Assembly (NCBI GenBank): GCA_002005505.1
Contig: KV908387.1
Coordinates: 378,733-393,732, forward strand
Length of the DNA stretch: 15,000 nucleotides
Direction of reading: 5' to 3'
From: Botryococcus braunii
Taxonomy: Eukaryota; Chlorophyta; Trebouxiophyceae
Shown here: positions 9,860-15,000 of the stretch, piece by piece
Position numbering within the stretch: the stretch's first letter is position 1
Layout of the letters: every line of letters begins with the position of its first letter
Position numbers and translations under genes: made by a program
Notes under the pieces: model-generated
The model's input: the letters and a program-made list of their open reading frames with translations, nothing else
Database searches by the model: none
Told to the model about the DNA's origin: nothing

Positions 9860-10577
9860 TAGGAACCCCTTGATGTGCTCTCGTAACGATGCCTTCTGAA
9901 TGCTTCTGAAGGCGAGCGTCCACGCATCCTGGGGGCTTCCACAAGGAAGCGCATGTGGGCGGGAGAGTGCAGGGCTTGGTGAGCAGGGCAACGGTGCCAA
10001 GGATTGTCGGATTATGAAGGAAAGACATTGAGGATTATGAGAGGCTCATTTGGGTCTCTTTGCGTGGGAGACAGAGTTTACGACTGCTCGGGCAGTTGCG
10101 CGGTGGATGGCCTCCCGCCTTCCTTATATGTAGGGGTGGGGGGGTTGATTCGGGGTGTTACCGGTGCAGCCGGCCGGGCCGGCTGTGGGTTGGTTGCGCA
10201 AACAAAACCGCATGTGGTATTCTTAGTTGGGGTGTGGGCGGCTGTTACTGCAAACTGAGCTTCGCCCCCGATTGGCACAGCGTATCTGTACTGAACGCCC
10301 TGTACTCCCCGTGCCTGCGACTCTTTTTGCCCTCTGCTTTGGTGGCCGTGTCATCATGTCGTACTTTTCCCCTCATCACTGGTCTTGGAAGGGCTAAACA
10401 ATAGCCTGACAGCCCCCCCCCCCCCCCTGGGTGCACGTTGGAGCTGCTGTGGCACGTCCAGCTTGTTCAGTGGATTCTCGTCTTTATTTGAAAGAAGGAT
10501 TTTAAAAACGATAAAACAAAAAGAAGACAGAAGGGGAAAAACACAAAAAGGTAACTAACAGGTAGTATCACAACTCT
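9860..10577. other. Intergenic DNA with a C15 homopolymer, no gene recognised
   Basis: Between the hairpin and the large microsatellite I see no recognisable coding sequence. Short frames of up to about 114 codons exist on both strands, but they begin at non-ATG codons or lack motifs. GGATTATGA occurs twice close together near 10010-10040. A C15 run lies at 10413-10427. The stretch 10490-10560 is A-rich. Confidence 0.5.
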
Positions 10578-11575
<998 letters not shown>

Positions 11576-12486
11576 TTGATTGATCCCCACTGCGTGACTT
11601 TTGGTGGTAGAGAACCAAAACCAAACCCAGCCACAGCGAAGCCATGAAAACTGAGAGACGAGGAGGCCTGAGGGGGTCATATTGAACTTCACAAGGGTTC
11701 ACCGACTAGCATAACTATGACCTACGCCCTTGTCTCTCTAAGCGATTTTATAGCATGAAGGGGTCACACCGGTGGTTCCTCAAGGGGGGACCCTCTGTGA
11801 AGGAGGTTGGCAGTCACGTGAGCTTTGCTTAGCCAGTGGCTGCTTGGTGCGCCCCTGCCTTCAGATCAAGGTTGCTTCAATTTTGGATGCTTATGTATGC
11901 TTCAAGCACGGATTTGCCCAAATTCCTTGAACGCCGTCAGGATCGATGGTCTCTGTCGGCAACTCCCTATGATCCCACGTGATGGATTCAAGATGCCGAT
12001 CTTAGGGCACAACCCACCTCCCTACCGGGCATCGCTACAAGCATTGCTTGTGCAAAGGTCTTCGACTAGCGAGAAAGAGTTGAATTATCCCAGGGTTCGC
12101 TGCTTTGTCGATCTAATAGTTGTTCTGAAAAGCGCAATTGCTGAAGCGCACTTATCGTTTGCGTAGGTCACCCCAGTCCTTGACCCAGATTGACGCTTTA
12201 AATAACCTATCACGGCATATTTATGATATTTTATTTTCTAAAATAAGGATTTTCATCCATATTGCAATGAATGTTGAAGAGATGTTGGGAGAATCTGCCC
12301 GTGAGGTCGAACTACAGAGCTGGCCAGCTCAATATCAACATCATCGTGTCCCTGCGCAGGCATTGTCTCTATTTTCAAAAAAGAGATGGCGACTGGAAAG
12401 GGTGGAACATCTTTCAGGAGGACTCTGTGAACCCTGTGGATCTAGCAGCAGCAGGTCTCATCAATGCTGTAAAGGCTGAAGTAGAC
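11576..12486 (+). promoter_or_regulatory. Upstream region of the glutamate decarboxylase gene (promoter and 5' UTR presumed)
   Basis: This 0.9-kb stretch separates the satellite from the first certain decarboxylase codons. It holds TTTTATAG near 11747, CACGTG cores at 11815-11820 and 11976-11981, and an AT-rich patch at about 12190-12270. An ATG at 12271 is in frame with the decarboxylase exon with no stop between. A CGCAG acceptor-like site ends at 12360. Which part is promoter, untranslated leader or extra N-terminal coding sequence cannot be settled by reading. Confidence 0.4.
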
Positions 12487-14620
12487 ATGCCTGTGTACGG
12501 GACTTCATATATGGCCAAAGAAGTGGATCGATCAAAGTGAGTCAGACACCATCTGCCTCGTGGCTACTGTGCTGGACATTGTTAATATAGTTCCGGCAAT
12601 TGCCTGTCCAAGGTGCCGCCATGGCACAGATCTTGATAGAATTTAAGTGCTGTCGTCTTTCACGAAGGATACGCCCCATAGACTGCTGACTACTGTATTA
12701 CATAAAATATGGTGCATTCAGCTATCAAGCCTGACTGTTGAGATTCAGCATGTTTGTCTCCCTCCTTCCCCCTCCACCACCACCAAAGGTGACACAGTCG
12801 TCGTCACCTTGGCCGTGTTCTTCTTCTCCTCCTTCTGTCTACGCCTCCTCCATTTCTCCCTCCTCCTCATCATCATCGTCTTCTTCTTCTTCCCTCCTCC
12901 TCCTCCTCCTCCTCCTCCTCCTCCTCCTCCTTCTTCTTCTTGCCTCTGTGCAATTTTAATTACAGTCGCCTGCAGGTTTCCAGAGCGGCCTATGCCTGCA
13001 CGGGTAGTGCAAAGACTCATCCGGCACCGCCGCATGTTAGATGCCACACCCAGGTAACCCTGCCTATCTCCTACGAGGGCCGACAAAGTGCTCTGACGAT
13101 GTGCAGCAAAGGTGGGGGCGGGGGGGGGGGGGTGTCGCATGTTAACTCTTGCTTGAAGGGGTCTGGTTTGCCTAAGAAATGGGAACTTCTTCGCAATGAC
13201 AGGGTCATACTGCGCTCCTCCATCCTTGGTGGCGCATGAAGGGTCGTTATAGTACCCACGGTTGGGTGCGCCTGCAAGATAATTGGACTAGACTTAATAT
13301 TTAAACTTTTAAATATTAAGATTGAAAATGTAAAGCAATGAATTACAGTATTTATCAAGAATTGGTTTAAGACCTGGTGATTATCCTATAAAAAGTATAT
13401 TAGAAACAGGTTATGATTCTCATGCTCGTCCGTTGTCTCTCCGCGCAACCCCCTTGAAGTCCGCATTCTTTGCCACATTAGCTTACCACCCTGTGTTTCT
13501 CCCCCTCTTTCCCGCTCACTTTCTCCCCCTCCCCCACCCCTTGTCCCCAGGCCCCGCCCTGTTCGTGTGCATGCGGGTGAGTTGGGGGGGGGGGGTAGCA
13601 GGGAGGGGTGTGTGGCTGGGTGGGTACGTGTGTCTGCAGTATTCAAGGACTATCGTGTGCTTCCTAACTGCATTGTTTGGCACATTGGTTCCACATGAGA
13701 TCCACATGCGAGATAAAGTCTCATCACTGAAGGCAGGACAGACGGGCTTTGTGTTGCCTGCTTTGGACGTGGCCATCACCTAAGGCAGGACACATGGGCT
13801 TCGTGTTGCCTGTTTGGGACGTGGCCATCATCTAAGGCAGGACACATGGGCTTTGCGTTGCCTGTTTGGGACGTGGCCATCAACAAACGCAGGGCACACG
13901 GGTTTTGCGGTGCCTATTTGGGAGGCGGCCATCATGGAAGGCAGGGCATACGGGCTTTGCCTTGCCTGTTTGGGAGGTGGCCATTACCGCAGGCAGGCCA
14001 CATGGACTATGGGTTGCCTGTTTGGGACGTGGTCGCTGAAGCAGTCATGACCCGTGTTGCCGGGAGGTAACATAGAAAGCAATATGCAGCACAAAATGCA
14101 AGTTTCAGAGAGAGGGCGATGGATTGCTGAGGGCAAGGCTGCTCTGGAAAGAAGGGAAGTGAAAGAGGGAGGCGAAACGATGATGGGTGAGCTGGAGAGG
14201 GAGGAAAGCATCGTATAAATTGTAGAGTGAAGGGGGAGAAGCAAAGATGGGGAAGTGAACACGTTAAAATGAAGAGGGAGAAGTGATGAGGGTGTAGTGA
14301 AGAGGGTAGGGAGAGAGGGAGAAAGGGTTCGGGTGAAATGAAGAGGAGGGAGTTGAGAGGGGAAAAGGGGTTGGGTGTAATTAAGAGGTAGGAGTGACAA
14401 GGGAGAAGGGAGCAGAGTGAAATGAAGAGGGGGAAACGGAAGGAGGATCAAAGAGGGAGGAGTGAAGAGGGAGGAAGGGGGCGGGGGTTTGTAGGTTGAA
14501 CTTGGCATCTTTTGTGACTACCTACATGGAGCCTGAGTGCGAGGAGTTGATGATGGAAGCCATGACTGTCAACTACATAGACCAAAGCGAGTATCCATCC
14601 ACCACGGAGATTCACAATGA
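12487..14620 (+). CDS. GAD: Glutamate decarboxylase, N-terminal part (first three recognisable exons; continues past the window)
   Basis: This is a PLP-dependent enzyme that converts L-glutamate to GABA and CO2 in the cytosol. The coding segments are 12487-12536, 12976-13053 and 14495-14620. They are joined by GT-AG introns of 439 and 1441 bp, each splitting a codon in phase 2 (AA|G Lys, AG|G Arg). The product reads [17 protein letters not shown], then [11 protein letters not shown]..., then [22 protein letters not shown] (split by intron 2) and [16 protein letters not shown]. This tracks the plant GAD N-terminal region, where [22 protein letters not shown] and YPVTTEL are the usual wording. 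The substrate and PLP-lysine exons and the plant calmodulin-binding tail lie beyond position 15000 and cannot be judged. The start is uncertain. ATG 12487 gives an N-terminus of ordinary length, but the same frame is open back to an ATG at 12271, and a CAG acceptor-like site ends at 12360. The donor after 14620 leaves GA|, so the residue after Asn would be Glu or Asp where plant enzymes usually have Arg. Confidence 0.88.
12815..12945 (+). repeat. Trinucleotide-rich pyrimidine tract (TCC/TTC)n in decarboxylase intron 1
   Basis: TTC and CCT triplets dominate, with the purest CCT run at about 12892-12930. The tract ends about 30 bases upstream of the exon at 12976 and lies on the transcribed strand. 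It may therefore serve as an extended polypyrimidine tract for that acceptor. Confidence 0.9.
13120..13132 (+). repeat. G13 homopolymer in decarboxylase intron 2
   Basis: Thirteen G bases follow GGTGGGGGC, making a local quadruplex-prone patch about 65 bases after the exon 2 donor. A second, G12 run lies at 13584-13595 in the same intron. Confidence 0.9.
13293..13320. repeat. Perfect 13-bp AT-rich inverted repeat with a 2-base loop
   Basis: CTTAATATTTAAA is followed by CT and then by its exact reverse complement. It sits at the start of an AT-rich island (about 13280-13410) inside an otherwise GC-balanced intron. It is not next to a gene end, so a terminator role is not supported. Confidence 0.85.
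13730..14041 (+). repeat. Minisatellite: six copies of a 52-bp unit, decarboxylase intron 2
   Basis: Units start at 13730, 13782, 13834, 13886, 13938 and 13990, exactly 52 bases apart. The consensus begins AAGGCAGG, passes through GGGCTTTG and TTGCCTGTTTGGGACGTGG, and ends CCATCA. Copies 1-3 are closest to one another; copies 4-6 have more changes, and none has an indel. Fifty-two is not a multiple of three, so the frame rotates from unit to unit. The open frames crossing it are therefore artefacts of a repeat lacking stop codons, not a repeat protein. Confidence 0.95.
14149..14490 (+). repeat. Degenerate polypurine tract (GAAGAGGGAG-like) directly before a 3' splice site
   Basis: About 340 bases are dominated by irregular repeats around GTGAAGAGGGAG, with few pyrimidines. 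The tract ends a few bases before the TTTGTAG acceptor of the YMEPEC exon. Only four T bases near 14488-14492 make up the pyrimidine tract. Confidence 0.8.
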
Positions 14621-14662
14621 GTGAGTCAGCTGCCCTCCCTGCCAAAACACAGCCACACAAGT

Positions 14663-14732
14663 GCCCCAGCAGTACCTCCCTTTTCTAGGTTTTCTCCGCC
14701 CCAGAAGTACCTCCCTTTTCTAGGTTTTCTGG
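14663..14732 (+). repeat. 35-bp tandem duplication in decarboxylase intron 3
   Basis: GCCCCAGCAGTACCTCCCTT at 14663 recurs at 14698 with one change, and both copies continue TTCTAGGTTTTCT. A decayed start of a third copy (GTGCCCAGAA) follows. It lies in the intron after exon 14495-14620. Confidence 0.9.
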
Positions 14733-14957
14733 TGCCCAGAATACACCGAGCACTAGAAACTTAACAGAATTCACAGAGCACTTACTCCGTGCAAGCTCAC
14801 AGCTGGGTGTCGTTGAATAAGCCTGCTCAGCATGTGTTTCTTCACTCATACCTGTGTGCATGCATGCGTGGCAGGTAGATGTTGTGAGAGTGTGTATTTG
14901 GGCGTTTGTGCATTCTAGTATGTCTGCATGTGTACATGTGTATGTGTGCGTTTGCAT

Positions 14958-14961
<4 letters not shown>

Positions 14962-15000
<39 letters not shown>
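14962..15000 (+). repeat. (GT)n microsatellite, runs off the right edge
   Basis: Nineteen or more GT units reach the last base of the window. TG-rich, less regular sequence precedes them from about 14850. The true length is unknown because the repeat is cut. Confidence 0.95.

Noticed and set aside
9548..9878. TGATGTGC present on both sides of the inverted repeat as a target-site duplication
   Set aside because: The two copies are not directly at the arm ends (gaps of 5 and 11 bases), and an 8-mer match in such flanks is not rare enough to be convincing.
9504..10028. Paired open frames on both strands giving nearly the same protein
   Set aside because: They are the two arms of the inverted repeat read in opposite directions, with non-ATG starts, and are not genes.
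13730..14041. Regular repeats considered as a CRISPR array or a repeat protein
   Set aside because: The units are contiguous without spacers. The period of 52 is not divisible by three, and the array lies in an intron of a eukaryotic gene.

Overview
The window is nuclear DNA of a eukaryote with many introns and many simple repeats. It is most likely a green alga or another member of the plant lineage. Three conserved genes can be rebuilt exon by exon with consistent splice phases. Their wording is closest to land-plant and green-algal relatives: the eS7 segment [16 protein letters not shown], the PP4 segment [14 protein letters not shown], and the decarboxylase segment [14 protein letters not shown]. 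These comparisons are from memory, so the lineage below Viridiplantae is left open. 

Layout from left to right. Positions 1-900 are 3' flanking DNA with one weak candidate exon. Positions 901-5402 on the minus strand hold a complete seven-exon gene for the catalytic subunit of protein phosphatase 4 (303 residues). Positions 5403-6415 are the head-to-head intergenic region. Positions 6416-9541 on the plus strand hold a complete five-exon gene for ribosomal protein eS7 (192 residues). Twenty bases after its stop codon lies a long, almost perfect inverted repeat (9561-9859). Positions 10578-11575 are about 1 kb of CG/GT/GA/poly-G compound microsatellite. From about 12487 to the right edge are the first three recognisable coding exons of a glutamate decarboxylase gene, which continues beyond the window. 

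The three genes are housekeeping genes with no shared pathway: a Ser/Thr phosphatase, a 40S ribosomal protein, and the enzyme that makes GABA from glutamate. No operon, defence system, CRISPR array, tRNA or rRNA was seen. The unusual material is in the non-coding DNA: the foldback element in the presumed eS7 3' UTR, an in-frame 117-base candidate alternative exon in eS7 intron 2, a six-copy 52-bp minisatellite and a polypurine tract in the decarboxylase intron, and a marked excess of long G/C homopolymers. I found no convincing new biological system. The observations below are local curiosities that can be tested.
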